DNA from: Litoditis marina
Lineage: Eukaryota; Nematoda; Chromadorea; Rhabditida; Rhabditidae
DNA: 64,000 nt
NCBI GenBank assembly: GCA_964036275.1
Contig: OZ038438.1
Location: 13,658,720 to 13,722,719, forward strand
Direction of reading: 5' to 3'
The notes under the pieces are model-generated. The model was not told the origin of the DNA, made no database searches, and saw only the letters and a list, made by a program, of their open reading frames with translations. Positions 24,601-37,900 of the stretch are shown piece by piece. Both the position numbers and the translations under genes were made by a program. Positions within the stretch are counted from its first letter, which is position 1; each line of letters begins with the position of its first letter.

Positions 24601-26459
24601 AGATATAAGATCCTTGGTCTGAATTACGTTAACCCCAGCAGGTAAAACAGAGTATCCGCGAAGATTGCAAAATGTTAAGCATAAGCAATTAATAAGGCTT
24701 AAACATTAGTTTTTCTCTCACTTTCCACGTGACTATTACATGCAAAACAAATAGTTGAACAAAAAGTACGGAGTGGCCAATTATCTGTAATAGAATACTT
24801 CTTCTCACCACCTTTTTACGTTGTCTTCGAGTTTGTTAGATCTATACAACGTTTAAAACTCCGAAACGAACACATGAAAGATTGGGATCAGAAATTGACG
24901 CCTCCTGGAGATTTTTCTCCAATAGCCGGGCTTCTGAGCAAAAAATGTCTCAGACTAATATTCGACGGACAGACCGATTGGAGGCTAGGTATTGCTTTTC
25001 GGGAAAAATAATGAGTATTTGCGGGTGGGAACGAACGTGTGGAGAAACAATAAAAGATAGCCGTCCCCGAGCCAGCAACATGTGCTGTTAATTCGACTGC
25101 CGTGCAATAATACTAATGACTGCTGTCCTGCTCCGATCGGCAAACGAAAATTGACCAAATGGAAAATTTGCATCAATTATAAGAAGTCTGTGACGTATGT
25201 TGTTGGCCAAAAGGTTCTAAATGGAGCCACAACGTCCTTATGATAGACACTCTTCTCATCAGGTTATAGACGTTCGTGAACACTAACTGGTAAGTCGACC
25301 AATGTGTCGCCAGGTAGGGCTAGCGTCCAGAAAGACAGTTTAGAAGGCCCATATGCACATACCACTGTGCAAACTTGACTGTCAGTCGGATATAGGCGGA
25401 ACAAAAATATTTAACATACATAATGAGTTAACATAGTTTAAGTATCAGCACAATTCTTTTAGTATGATTTTATGCGCTGTACTCCTCAATGTATTTTATG
25501 AAACTTGCTTATTGCATAAAATCATAAAAAGTACCTAAATGCTCGGTGTTCATCCCGTTCATGTTCATGTGGATCCCAGAATGACGAGCATATAGAATAT
25601 GAGCTCATCAACGGCAGTCAGACTATAACAGACACAGATTTTCGGGAAAATCAACTGAACCGGCGAAATTATAGGTTTCTAAAAGCAACAAAGCGTGAAC
25701 AAGCGAAGATTAGGAAGATGCTGCAACATCGGCTCATTATAAGGCGAGTTCCAAGGAGAAGAAAGCCCAATTAGCTTCAACAGCTTCGATTCCGGCAAAA
25801 ACTAGGAAAATGCCAGTAACTTTCTGAAAGAGTTCACAGATCTTTTGGAAACTGCCTTGCAATAGAAAAATGGGTTAAAATAGGGGAGTTTGTTAACTAG
25901 GCAAAATTACTGGAAACTTGACTTGGAATAAGGGAAAGAAACTCAGACGACTGAGACGCAAGTGCTTTCCCGTGGATGATCGCAGTGTGCGAACTTCTCG
26001 GATCAGAACGTAAACAAAGATGTTTAGGTGCACAACCTGTGTTCCAATAGAATTATTGATTGTAGCGTCTGTCAGTTTTCAATTTGTGCTATACAAAAAT
26101 GATAGGTCAGTAAGTTTTTACGTGAAGAGCGAGCAAGTTAATAATGAGCTTTTAAATATTCGTTCCATTTGTCAAGCTGAAGACCGGTGGTTCGCTCGAA
26201 AAGAGGTAGTTGAGACGGGTGATAGAAAATAATAGCAAGGATGAGGGGCGAGCATTGTGCACAACCAGTTGAAAAACAAAGCTTTTTCTTGATTCACATT
26301 CGTGTAAAACCTGCACGCCACCTGTTCTTTAACTCTCTTCACAAGTAGAAGAGAAACTAAGAGACATATTGGGAATCGGGAGTATCGAACTGTAAATGAG
26401 GGGCTCAGCTCCTTTTTCGTATGCAATAACATCAACAACGTGTAACGTTCATGTATAGT

Positions 26460-26550
26460 GAGTGCAAAATTTATAAATTTCTGTCTCTCGCTGGGACCTG
26501 CGAGCAAAAGATTCCTAGCAGGGCGCTAACCACGGCGCTGTCAGAGAACT
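26460..26550 (-). repeat. tRNA-derived SINE-like repeat, copy A
   Basis: On the minus strand it reads GCCGTGGTTAGCGCCCTGCT, then TTTTGCTCGCAGGTCCCA, then ACAGAAATTTATAAATTTTG. The same order occurs at 44168-44255. The first part resembles a pol III A box; the B box is damaged in this copy. Confidence 0.65.
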
Positions 26551-28184
26551 TAACTGGCATGCGTTGGAATCGGAGACATGTGTGCGTACACACCGGAAAG
26601 TAAGATATACAGTACCCTCCCGCCTTTCCGTTGGCAACGACTATATGTACAATCTACACGGCCTCACTTGCATTGTAGTTCTAAATCCATTCTGCCTTGC
26701 TTCAGTGCGATAAAAACAGTGAATGGTGAATTAAAATGTACTGTGTTCAACACCAATTACCAAGAAAGAACTGAAGATTTTGAAACAATCGTTAAATTGT
26801 TGTAATGGGGGTGAATCGGCACTATACACGAATCGGAGACTATTCAATTTAACTTTTTTTCTGTGTCATGGTGAAAATTGTCGTACGGTGAGGGTGGGAT
26901 TCTATGCATAAACATGATGGTATGGAGTATTGATATACACAATTGAAAATAATAGTATACATGTAGGTTGGCAACATTATCAATTTCAAATTGTTATTGT
27001 CATTTCTCTCACGGAGGTAATAACGTGAAGAAGTGTGAACCATCGAAATGTTGATGCAAATGGGAGGAAATTCGAGACAAGTTGCGAATTCCCACGACTA
27101 ATCAGCTTGCCCTCACGAGTCACCGTTACAAGCAAGAGAGCGACGTTGAAATAGAAACGAATACGATTTCCCACTCAGTCTCTCTATTCATTCCCAGCTC
27201 TTCATTTACCCGAGGATGTTGAACCGGAAGTGTCTCACAGATTGATTTTTCTGACCTCAAGCACTTTTCATCATCAATAAGTTGTGAGGTACAATTAAGC
27301 TCGATTCTAGATAGTGTATACATGCAAAATAACGGAGACCTTTATATAAAAAGTTCTTATGTAGCTCTGTATCGTTTTTACTACAAACGACCAGAAAGCC
27401 ATTTTCATTGTGCCAATAATTTTATGGGTGAGCAGAGGCGAATTCTAACTTTGTTCGAATCTCTCACAGATTTATCTGGTAACCTACCTCGTGAAAACCG
27501 GCATTGCTGGCACATGAACTGAAGAAATAACCTATCAACGATTTCCGATTTTCCACCTAAACGAACTTCGAAGCAGAAAATCTTAATGATCTACTTCTTT
27601 GTGTTCTTTGACGATGATACACGCTTTGAAAGGCATGAGACCGAAGAATGTCCTTGTTAACTAGCAGAAGTGCGTTCCGGTAATGATGCGAAACGAAATG
27701 TTCAACTTTTTCCCATTTTCAACGAGAGCAACCACAATCTCGCATTCAGTATCATAGTGATAACTATGGATCCCGAAACAGAATAAGCAAGTGTGTAACA
27801 CTCCCTGGGTGATGAAACTAACTAGACATGCAAAAAGAGAGAGAAAGAGAGTGAAATGGTGCTAATTTTGGTGTGCAAATGCATAAATGATGTAATATGT
27901 CTGCTCAGTTAATTTAGCCGGCTCACGAAAACAACACATTTTAAAGAGAAACAGTTGATTATTGATCCAATAGTTGGACAAACCGGAAGTAGACCCAGAT
28001 TGGAGTGGGCGATCTGAGCAAATCACAGCCAGGCTTGTTTCAACACCTTATCAATGACTTCAATTCAATCAAAGTGCCATATCTACCTCAGGGTGAGTGG
28101 AGAACCAATTGACGTCCAGTACCGACTTCAGAGTCGAACGCTTTTTAAAATAAAAGATGCATTACTACAAGAGTGGCACGGGGC

Positions 28185-28331
28185 GCGGTCCAGAGATTCT
28201 TTAATAATTGTTTCAGTTAGAGTCGAAACATGATTTACTACAACTAGAATACGTACGCTCGTATGTATTATAGTTGTAGTACTCATGTTTCGACTCTAAC
28301 TGAAACAATTATTAAAGAATCTCTGGACCGC
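28185..28331. repeat. Near-perfect 147-bp inverted repeat
   Basis: GCGGTCCAGAGATTCTTTAA at the left is exactly mirrored by its complement at the right end. The match continues almost unbroken for about 65 bp per arm, with a short loop around 28255. It can form a long stable hairpin. Confidence 0.9.
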
Positions 28332-29646
28332 TGAATATATTCAACAAGCTATTTGGAAACTGTACACACACCAGAATTGAACTACGTGCAATGATGCAGT
28401 GCACATTCTCCGAAGAGTGTTCACGTTTAACGTGACTGTTACTAGTCAAATTTTCAAGTTTTGCCCATGCATACCGTGATCGGCGAAAACATTTTTGTGA
28501 GGAATGGTCAATGGTTGGAGTCGACAACAAGCGGCCCTTCATCGAAGCTTTGAGACCTCGAGGATATGAATATTCATCGCCAGGGCATGATTAGTAGTAT
28601 TCTTAAATGCCCTGCGGTCATTGTCGTGAATATGTAATGACATTCTTTAGATGTACGGCGGGTCTTTCCTCACATCAATAAAATTGAAGTCATCAAGTTC
28701 AGAAAAAGAATCATTTGAAAATTACTAGTTTGCTCATAAAACTAGTTATATTTGACGAATACTGGAAAAGTCTGTTGAAGTTTCTAGCGTGAGAAATCAC
28801 GCAGAAAAGTTCCTTAGTCCCTTCTTGGATTCAGGACTTGACAACATTTCTGTGAATGAATTCTCATTCTCAGTAGAATTCGAAGAAAGAAGAAATTAGG
28901 AATTCCAGAAAAAAGTGTTCACACTGGGATAGAATGAATTTGTGCTTCAATAGCTACAAAAGTAGCTATGAATTGGTATTGATCAGTAAAACGGTTTGTT
29001 GATAAAAGGTTCATACAAGTTGAACTTTGTTGAATTTTGGTAAACGCTCGACGTGTAAATTTCAATTTTTTTTCTTGGATAGTTTACGTGATAGAAATAT
29101 TTGAAGTGAAACTCTATCCGGAACCGTAATTAATCTAGTTAGCGATAATGTCACACCGTGAGAAACCTACCCACATATGATTGCGTGATTATCACAAGAA
29201 CCGACATATTGTCGAAGCTCTCTCATTCACAATGTGTGAGAAGACCCATCAAGTCACTTTTCATCTAAAGCATTTTCGGAAATTTTCTTGTAGATGTTAT
29301 AAATCTCTCAGAATCGATTAAAATTCAATGAGAGTAAGTTCTGATACCTCAGGAGATTTATCTAATTGAGAGCACATTTATGCTCACATTTATTTAGTCT
29401 CTTGTCTCTTTGAATTTTGTTACGAGTGTCACGAGTCAATGTGTTTGTATTTCACACACGTTTCCCAGGGTTCCAGCAAACTTCTTATTCTCTAGTTATT
29501 CATACGTAAATGAGTTTTCCCTCTTCAGTTATCAACAACTTGAACATTTCTTGCTTACCTTGAGCGATTCATTTCGAGATTTATTATTTCATTATTTCAT
29601 TCTCACCCAACCTCAATTTTTGGATGCATCTGAAAGTTTCAGGTTG

Positions 29647-31817
29647 ATGAGTGATTCTGTGCACCGATCTGCAATGAACGCTTGTCTCGACGCTAGAGTC
29701 ACCGTCACAAATCCCGTCTATTTTATGCAGTACTTCATAACAGCGATATTGAGTATATTTAGCGTTGTTATTCTCGTAACAATGTCGATTATCAACCGGC
29801 AACGTATTTACTTTCATCCAAGCGTCAAGGTGAGCAGCTACGCTATTGTAACTACCATCAGTTGGTGATATTGTGTTTCAAAACATTGATAGTCAAGCGT
29901 TTGCTCTTTTCTTTGTTCTCGACTGGTTAAACGACTAACAGCAGGTAATGTTAACTACCTTTCTTAGAGCTATATAGCTAGTTCGTGTAGTAAAACAGCC
30001 TTACGGTGCGCCATAAAAACGTACGCTACCAGCTCCGTGTACCTTAACAAACAAGTAAGTCACATATTGAACAAATCTCGACAGCGATTTAAATAAATCA
30101 ATAAGTTTCAGATTCTCCTGGTCATAATGTTAACATTCTGCTTTGCTTTTTCTGCAGTGGACGCAGTCATTATGACCTATCAAATAATCAATACATTGAC
30201 CATCGAGAACGATTGTGATATTTTATATGAAACTCGATTCTGCTCCCCTTTTCGTAGAATAGCTCTGTAAGTTATGCATTCACAATAGTATATCATACCC
30301 CTTGAAGCTATTTCTGAGCATCGAAAGACTATACCGATCGCTCGCTGTGTAATTAAGTAGAGTCACACGGTTGAAGTTGTCCGCGGACTTCCTTGTTGTG
30401 ACGACACCTCAATAGGTTCATAATGTAGTCTCCTGTTTTGCCCATGTTGTTATTTTCAGAACCAGTTTTGTGGGAATGTCCACCACACAGGCCGCTCTCA
30501 TATGTGAGCGCACCGTTGCTACAATTTATGTGAAAAAGTACGAGAGGGCAGGCGTCAAGTCTGGAGTTATACTGGCAGCGCTGGCTGTGAGTTTTCGAAT
30601 TTCGACAACTTTGTAGTTTTATTCTCTGAGTTAATATAGGAACATCGTACGAGAACAAACGTTTCATAAAAAAGTACAAGTCATTTGATGGCAGTGACGT
30701 TGTTACTACAGTAAGAAAGTCCTTCACTGAGGAAAAAGAGGTTAACGAAAAAGAGGGAGTGTTCCAGATCCTGGCGGCCCTATCGATCGTTGGTTGGATA
30801 TTATGGGAAGAGGTACCCGGCGAGAAGCTGACCCTGTGCATTGGTTACTCGGCGTCGCCTAGTGTCGGTCACAGAATGTACACCGTTCTCTATAGCATGT
30901 TGGGTGCGGATGTGATTATGGTGGCTGGCTTCTGCTGTCTCTATCGGAGAAACTACCGCGCTGTGCAAGTGTGAGTTATTCATCTCACTGTGAGTTCAAA
31001 CAAACTCAACTTGTTTTCGACCGCTCACAAAACGTTCAGCGCCTGCAGCACCCAAATCAAGAATACGCGTTTTTGTAAAAGACTAGTATCCTTGAGGCAA
31101 TTGAAGCTCAATAAAGATGTTTGTGATCATTGAACTACGACCAACTTAATGACATTAGTCAGAATATTAATAAATGTTAAATGTTGTTTTCAGCAGCAAC
31201 ATGTTGACTGAAAAGTTCCAACGACGGGAAAACTTAGAGGTCCTAAGAACTCTGCTACCGATGATTCTTGTCAATGCTGTGATGTTGGGTGTTTATATAG
31301 TTTCTGTGGCCATTCTGAGACAGTTCAGAAACAAAATGTCGCTCTCCACCTACAAAACACTCGCCATGAATTTTTTTGTGAGTTCTCGCTCAGCTCAGGA
31401 TGTTTTGCGTCCATATATGATCAATCAACCACTGGATTGCAAATGTTTTACAGAAACATTGGAAGTTGGTGAGGGGAAAACTACGCGTTTTCTTGAGATA
31501 CGGTGAGAATGCCCTGAGACGAAATGTTCTTGAATCAAGAATTTCATGTGATGAAACAAAGGTAGATTTATTTATAGCAGCCCTTCGAATTAGTATAACT
31601 GGTAATCCTCTAAATTTATTGTAATTTCACGTTTTCAAAGATCAAATGTGTCAATATTTAGATATTACCCCATTATGCGTTTGTCACTGCCATCGCTGTT
31701 TTCTACACCATTCACCGGGGATTCGTGAAGAAGTCACAGACACTAGGTGCCTTCGGAAGAAACACCAGATCTACGGAAACCGACCACTACTTTCGGTCTT
31801 ACGCGTCGCAATGGTAA
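29647..31817 (+). CDS. Seven-transmembrane chemoreceptor, Sra/Srab superfamily
   Basis: A nematode serpentine receptor, expected in the plasma membrane or cilia of sensory neurons; the ligand is unknown. Exons 29647-29829, 30112-30266, 30460-30586, 30768-30970, 31194-31377 and 31662-31817 join in frame to 335 aa, the usual size. TM1 is in exon 1 (YFITAILSIFSVVILV) and ends at IYFHPSVK, the FHPS(T/V)K turn typical of Sra-type receptors. TM2 is in exon 2. TM3 is followed by ICERTVATIYVKKYE, matching the ER..A......YE pattern of the Sra/Srab/Srb/Sre group. TM4 to TM7 follow, with LPMILVNAVMLGVY as TM6 and YAFVTAIAVFYTI as TM7. The ATG lies 4 nt after a GTTTCAG acceptor. Exon 5 begins at a CAGCAG tandem acceptor, allowing a one-residue choice. 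The exact family within the superfamily is uncertain. Confidence 0.85.
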
Positions 31818-31839
31818 AGAAAAACAGACACAGATAAAG

Positions 31840-31879
31840 TTTATTAATTTTGATACATATTTTTTTCAAATAAAATAAA
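31840..31879. terminator. Overlapping opposed poly(A) signals
   Basis: AATAAA occurs on the plus strand at 31869-31874 (again at 31874-31879), about 52 nt after the chemoreceptor stop. On the minus strand AATAAA spans 31845-31840, about 78 nt after the carboxypeptidase stop. The two 3' UTRs should overlap in antisense. Confidence 0.6.
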
Positions 31880-31922
31880 TAGTTCACACCCATCTCCATA
31901 TACATTGAGCGATAAAAGCGTT

Positions 31923-34900
31923 CTATTGTACAAATACCCAAACTGCGCTTATGATCCAGACAGAGGAGCAAAGTGAGTTGGCGACTGTTCCAGAGGGGGT
32001 GGTCGTGGGTGGCATTGTTGTGCCTGCAGTCGTTGTGGGTGGCATTGTTGTTCCCGCCACAGTGTTACCAGAATTCGTGGTTACCACCGTATTTGACGTC
32101 TGTAATATACAACATACAAAAACCTTGAATGTTGATCCTTTTGATCCTTGTTTCAATGCTAGGAAAATTAATTTCGTTTCGCCTCACTTTTACTGTTGTT
32201 GTTGTTCACTGTTGTTGCACTCTACCGTTTTGTATAAACGTTGTATAACAAGTTTATTCAAAGTACTTTATTTGAACTAATATTACTCATAACAGTTGAA
32301 CTTCACCTTTTTCACTGCAGTAAACGACGTTTCGTAGATTTAGCGTTTTGCAAAGGCGTACTACCCATTCAACTTTATCAAGATCAAACAACAACGACGA
32401 TTTTGTCCTGGCGTGGTAGCGATTTCGCAGAGACTTCGCGCGAACTTTTTACGTTATACTATTGATTGACATGCTACAGCATTAGAAGCTCATGATACAC
32501 CTCATGAGAAACTCATACGAACCTCTCATGAGATACGAGAGTGTTCTACGCCGCCTGTTCTCTACTGGAGACTGAGTGGCAGCCTACCATTGTGGATGAG
32601 TTTGTCGCGCTCCCCGTCGTCGTCGGCTGTGGAGTGGAGGCGTCGTTGGTGGAGCCGCCGCTGTACGGCAGACTGTAGTCCCGTCGCGTCAGCCAGTTGA
32701 ACATCATCTGTTGGGCTTGCGCCGGTCTGTCTTGGGGAACGAAGTGTCCAGCTCCCTGGAGATTTATACAATTACCCATTTACATTATTCCGACAAATGA
32801 TTAGTTTACTAAAAACTGCAACTAATCAAAACGAAGTGCATAATCAGCAGTTTTGTTGAACCGGCATAATTAATTGAATCAAAATGTCAGAATGGATTGG
32901 ATTAGTGTGACGGTAATAGATAAGTCTCCATCACGCTTAAGACGTCATCACAGCTTGGGGGAGGAAGGGGGGGGGGTTATGGTTCACATGATTCTTACGG
33001 ACACTCGTGCAGTACATACTTTCCAATGACTGCTCTCAGAAGAAACTTGAAATGGTTCAAAAATATTTTTTTATTATCGTTGTAGTAGGGAATCAATGCG
33101 AGGTAGATTGCGAGACAAATTGCCGATTACATCACATTTTTGGAACGGACGAAAAGGGTTTTGATCTTACTGAGTTTGAATGACTACCTTTGAATGACTA
33201 TATTATTATACTGCACTTTCGAAAACTCGTTTTCCGAAGTTTTGCAGAACCTCAATATGTTTTTAGTTTATTTTCTTGATAATATCAACATAAAAAGAAG
33301 AATTTCGCATCGCAAAACAATCTATGCTCAGACTTGGAAGCAGGAGCAACTCACCTTGACAGTTAACACATCAATGTTTTTCGCAAATCTCTTTGCATAT
33401 CCTCCAAGTGTTGTGGTATCGGCCTGATACGACCATGGTTGTCTTGGTTGTTGTACCTGGAGAACATTCTGATTTATACATACAACCTACAAAGTCGTGA
33501 TTTTTTTCAAAACTTTTTTTAAAGCGAGACCAAGTAAGTCCTCCATTTTCAATCATTGAGCTGAGCTGTCGGCGTAGAAATCCCTCGGATCTCATGTGAA
33601 GTTCATATGAGTTTCTCATGAGATACGTCATAAGCTATTTGTGAACTCTGAGTGTTGTAGAATAGTAATCAATAGTATCTCAAACTCATGCTGATAGCTC
33701 ATGCGGTATCTCATGAGATTTTTGATGAATTGCTACGCCGCCTGATGAATTAGCGGAGATCATCTAAAACTGAACGAATTTACTGGAAAACTGTTCCCGG
33801 GGTTCACCAACAAGCTGCGTTTCTACATTCAATAAACTATTCGAACACCGTGTCTCACGAAGCTCAGGAAGAGATTTTAATCTTCAAGGCATGATGATTG
33901 TTTGAATTAGTGTACCTTCAATCCTAGAGTCTTCTCGAATACTTTGTTCGTAAACCACTCAGCACTCAGCCAATTGCACATGGTGTCTGTATCACCACTG
34001 TAGATGAGAATTTGGAAGTCACTCGACGCGTAATACGGGCTGTAACAAAGTAATTCAATTTTACAAATGAAAGTGGAAAATTTGTACTGAAAATGGAGGG
34101 TCATTCTAAGAAAACCGTAATGATCTTACAAACATGCACCAAGTTAGGCCATTTCTTCGGCTTTATACAACCTATGAACTAACCTGTTCAGAATTCTGGT
34201 GAAAATAGCATCTGTGCTGTTGTATTGTTGCTGGTAATCCATAATGATGTTTCTGAAATGTAATAGTGTTTTAATGAAACAAATATATGCTGTCTCGAAA
34301 TGCCCAGCGGTTGTGGTATTGATACGGTAGTTAAGTCAGAGCATTTGTCAGAACAGTCGCTTTAGTATAGAATGTATACAATATTATTACATCTTTTTTC
34401 ATCTATGTTCTTTTCACCATTCTCTTTTTTGGCAACCTTTCGCGTTTCAAACTTTCGTTCCGTTATTACACACTGTGTAATAAATATTTGATTTGATTTG
34501 ATTTGATTAATGAATATAAACATGATAAATAACTAGAATGAAGTTGATGTAACTAACGTGTCGCCGACCCATGGTCCGGTTCCGTCAGGAATATTCAGTG
34601 CTTTCCTCACAGATTCCATATTCATGTAACTCTTGATGGCGTTGTCTTGATAGCACCAGTAGCCGTTGTTCGGGTCCGAAGAATCGTAGTTGATTCCCGT
34701 CTGGAATTTTATTCGTAGTAAGTGGAAAAATATAGCTTTTTTAGTGGCATAGTCTGTTTGGTAATGTCATTGCTCTAACGATTTCTTACAGGCAGAGAAT
34801 GTTGCACATTGGTGTTCAATGAAATTTTTCACGAAAAAATCAGATTTTTCAGAGAAGTGAAGTTTTTTTTTTGGAAGAGTTACTGTTATGAATAAATGAA

Positions 34901-37900
34901 CATTTGAAAAAAGACCAATTTCTGTAAGTGAAATTGGAATTCGGTTCGTGCTATGACAGATAATGAAAGACAGCCGATAGAAATAGGGTTCGAGAGAAGA
35001 CGTACCCAAGTTTCTCCAACTGGTATGGCCGTTGAGACATTGTAGGTGAGCAGCTTGTAGCATTGTTGGTACAGGTTGTACGGGTCGAACACATTGAGGA
35101 AAACGCCCATTCCCACACTGACCATCTGTAAAACGTTTTATTAAACAGGACTCGGTGAGCGAAACGCGGCGCAAATAAGCGAAACGCGGGCGAAACAGGC
35201 GCAATGCACGCAACTATCCGCACTTTTCTAGCAACTTGCTGGCAAAGTGCGGATTTTTGCCAAAAACTTGCCGCAACTTGGAGGCGAATATCAAGCGACT
35301 AATAATCAATTGGATATAAAACTTGACAAAAAATAAATTTCACAAAATTACTACTTGTTTACGTCTTGTCAGCCACTGCACTTACCACAAATATTATTTT
35401 CAAAATACCTCTGCAAAACCAAAAGTACCTCAAACTTGGGTAATTAAACCAACGAGAGGTTAGAATAGTGGTGGACGCTCATGAGGCGTACGTTTCTTAG
35501 TCTGGCCGTGAAAGTCTTCGAAGTGTTACAAAATTGACTTTGACCAAAACTGAATACTAGCAACTCGTGCAATTGGGCAAAGAAGTGTAAGTGGGGTAAT
35601 TAAACCGAAAACACCTGAATACCTGGGGACCCGTTACACAGACATCCGTTTATAATTCTGGTTTCTAACTTGGTACTAATAGTCAAAAATACTTATGTCA
35701 AAAAACTCAAAAAATCCAAATGGTCGGTGTTATTTTTCTAGCGGGCATTAGTGATACTTTCGGGACATTTGCTAGTTGAGATACATATGAGAGAATGCTT
35801 ACAAAATGGTCTAACATTGAAGAGGTTAAGGTAAAATATGAAGCTATAATATCAGAGCTTAAAATGTTTTTCTTGCATGGGAAGTTTGCAAAACTGCAAA
35901 TATCCGTATCAGATTCTGTTTTATCTCAACTCAGCTTGCAACTCCTACACTTGCGACTGTTAAAGTGAAACTCAAAATCCGAAAAGTTTTTCAAAGCACC
36001 AAAACTAAATTTTCAGACCTAAAAAACTCGATAAATTTTAACCTCGCAAATCAATTTTGAACTATTTATTCATGTTTTTACCGGTCATACTCATTGTATC
36101 CGTCCGGGCTACATTCGGGATATATCCCAGATATGACCCGAGCCTATCTCGGATGTATCCCGGATACAGTAAGCAAAAATCTTGTATCCCGGATATAGGG
36201 CACGTAAAATTCCTATGTTGGTTTTTATTTGCCAGTTTGGTTCAGTTGTACTACGTGGATAGCTGTTACTTAAAATACTTATGAGGTAATACTTGCAAAA
36301 ACGACCTTCTATTAGAGACGTTTCAAATGGGTCGCTATAGTATCAGAGTATCAAATAGATACAAATAGTCTGAAGAGAGCTGGGGATATTTCTATGTGCT
36401 CTGTTATGGAGGTCTACACTCATCAGTATTTTGAAAATAGAGACTGTGCTCAATTGGTGCGACATCAAGTCCACTTCGTCTCAAAAATACACCATATTTA
36501 TACAATAGCGTCAAATTCCATACTCTAATAGTTTATACGTTGACAAATGTTTGATTTCAGGATAAATTCAGTCTGCATATAGCGTTTAAAACTCAGAAAA
36601 ATAATCATTTCAGAAAGCGAATTATCCGCGAATGCCGGCGAACGAGAAGTCGCCGAATTCACGCGGCAATTCACCGCGAAAATTCGCGAAACGCGGCAAC
36701 TATTTGTTGCCGCAATTCGCGCATCGAGTCCTGTGTAGTATATTGTTTCCAAAGCGAGCAAAATAATGTTCCATGAAATTTTGATGTTCGAATTCTCCAG
36801 ATATGAGCTAGGTATGCTTTTTTTATTGAGATAGTTGAGAGCAAAGAGTATATCAGCGACAGCAAATAATAGCAGTTACCATCAAAATTGTAGTAGGATT
36901 GTTATATTCAAGTTTCGCACTCACTGTTTGGTAGCATTGGTCGCTTGTGTTTCCGGAATAGATGATGGGGTTGAAGTCGTTGAAGTGAGTGTCGTATCTA
37001 CATTCAATCTCGTCTACGTTAGGGCAGCACACCTGGTTCACCGCGGTGTAGGTCCTGAAACAGTTCGTTCCAGGAAAGAAAACACCGTGTTTACATTTCA
37101 TACGCATCTTGAATAGTACTATTTTTCAACCATTGCTATTGTTCGTTTTATCTTCTTGTTCACAAAAACCAATTACCCACTAAACCGGTAATAAACGGCT
37201 AGTAGGCGTTCGATGGAACCGCTACTAGGGCTTTGGTAGCGGGTTACTCGGCAAGTTTCTACTATGGTATAAAGTGATAACAAGTTTTGTAGACATTTCA
37301 AGAACATGTTCTCTACATCTCAAAAACTTTACGTGTTTCTGTTTCTATTTCAGTAGATCAATGTGTCATAACATTGCAAGTGTGTATTGACTAACGACAA
37401 GGTAATGCCTCCTCGGTAGTATTCGGTGTGGGGTAGAGAGTTGACACCTAGTGCCTTGTCCAGTACACCGTTTCCGATGGAGGTACCCTGAAAGCCAAAT
37501 AATTATACAGTGGTGCTGAATTCTCCATTTTTACTTTTGTACATCATGTATTCAAACTTTCCTGGCAGAAATGAAGTCATTTTGAACTTATCGCTTTGAG
37601 TGAACGACTGTGTGAATCTGTTCTCGCATTAATAAAACCCGAGAAACGCTTCTCTATTGAATCGTTACATATGATTAAGTTTAATTCACAAAAACATTAC
37701 CTTGAAGTTAACGACGAGTGTTTGGTTCTGTATTCCGTTGATTATGAGTTCAGTCAACATGGGAAGGTAGACTCCGGCATAAGACTCTCCTGTCGCGTAG
37801 AAGGGACGAGATTGGTACTCGGGGAAAACGTTGTTGAAGAAGTCTTGCAGCGCCATATAGTTCTCAGCTGCCGTCTGAAGTTTACATCATACTTTGCCGG

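Larger units (their letters stand above)
23704..29646. other. Gene-poor intergenic region between irk and the chemoreceptor
   Basis: About 6 kb between divergently oriented genes, so it should hold both promoters. I see no conserved coding exons. It contains a two-unit tandem repeat (24418-24600), a tRNA-like repeat (26460-26550) and a strong hairpin (28185-28331). An open 65-codon frame at 25580-25774 (+) is not convincing. Confidence 0.5.

Noticed and set aside
25580..25774. 65-codon open frame after a CCCAG, basic C-terminus
   Set aside because: No start, no matching upstream exon and no known motif; length is within chance for this composition.
31951..32280. Plus-strand frame with [11 protein letters not shown] repeats
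   Set aside because: It is the antisense shadow of the Thr/Pro-rich stalk exon of the carboxypeptidase.
32546..32587. TAG at 32546 as the end of the carboxypeptidase
   Set aside because: A donor at 32587 joins in phase to an exon giving a stalk and hydrophobic tail. The residues before this TAG come from a foldback repeat. Kept only as a possible retained-intron form.
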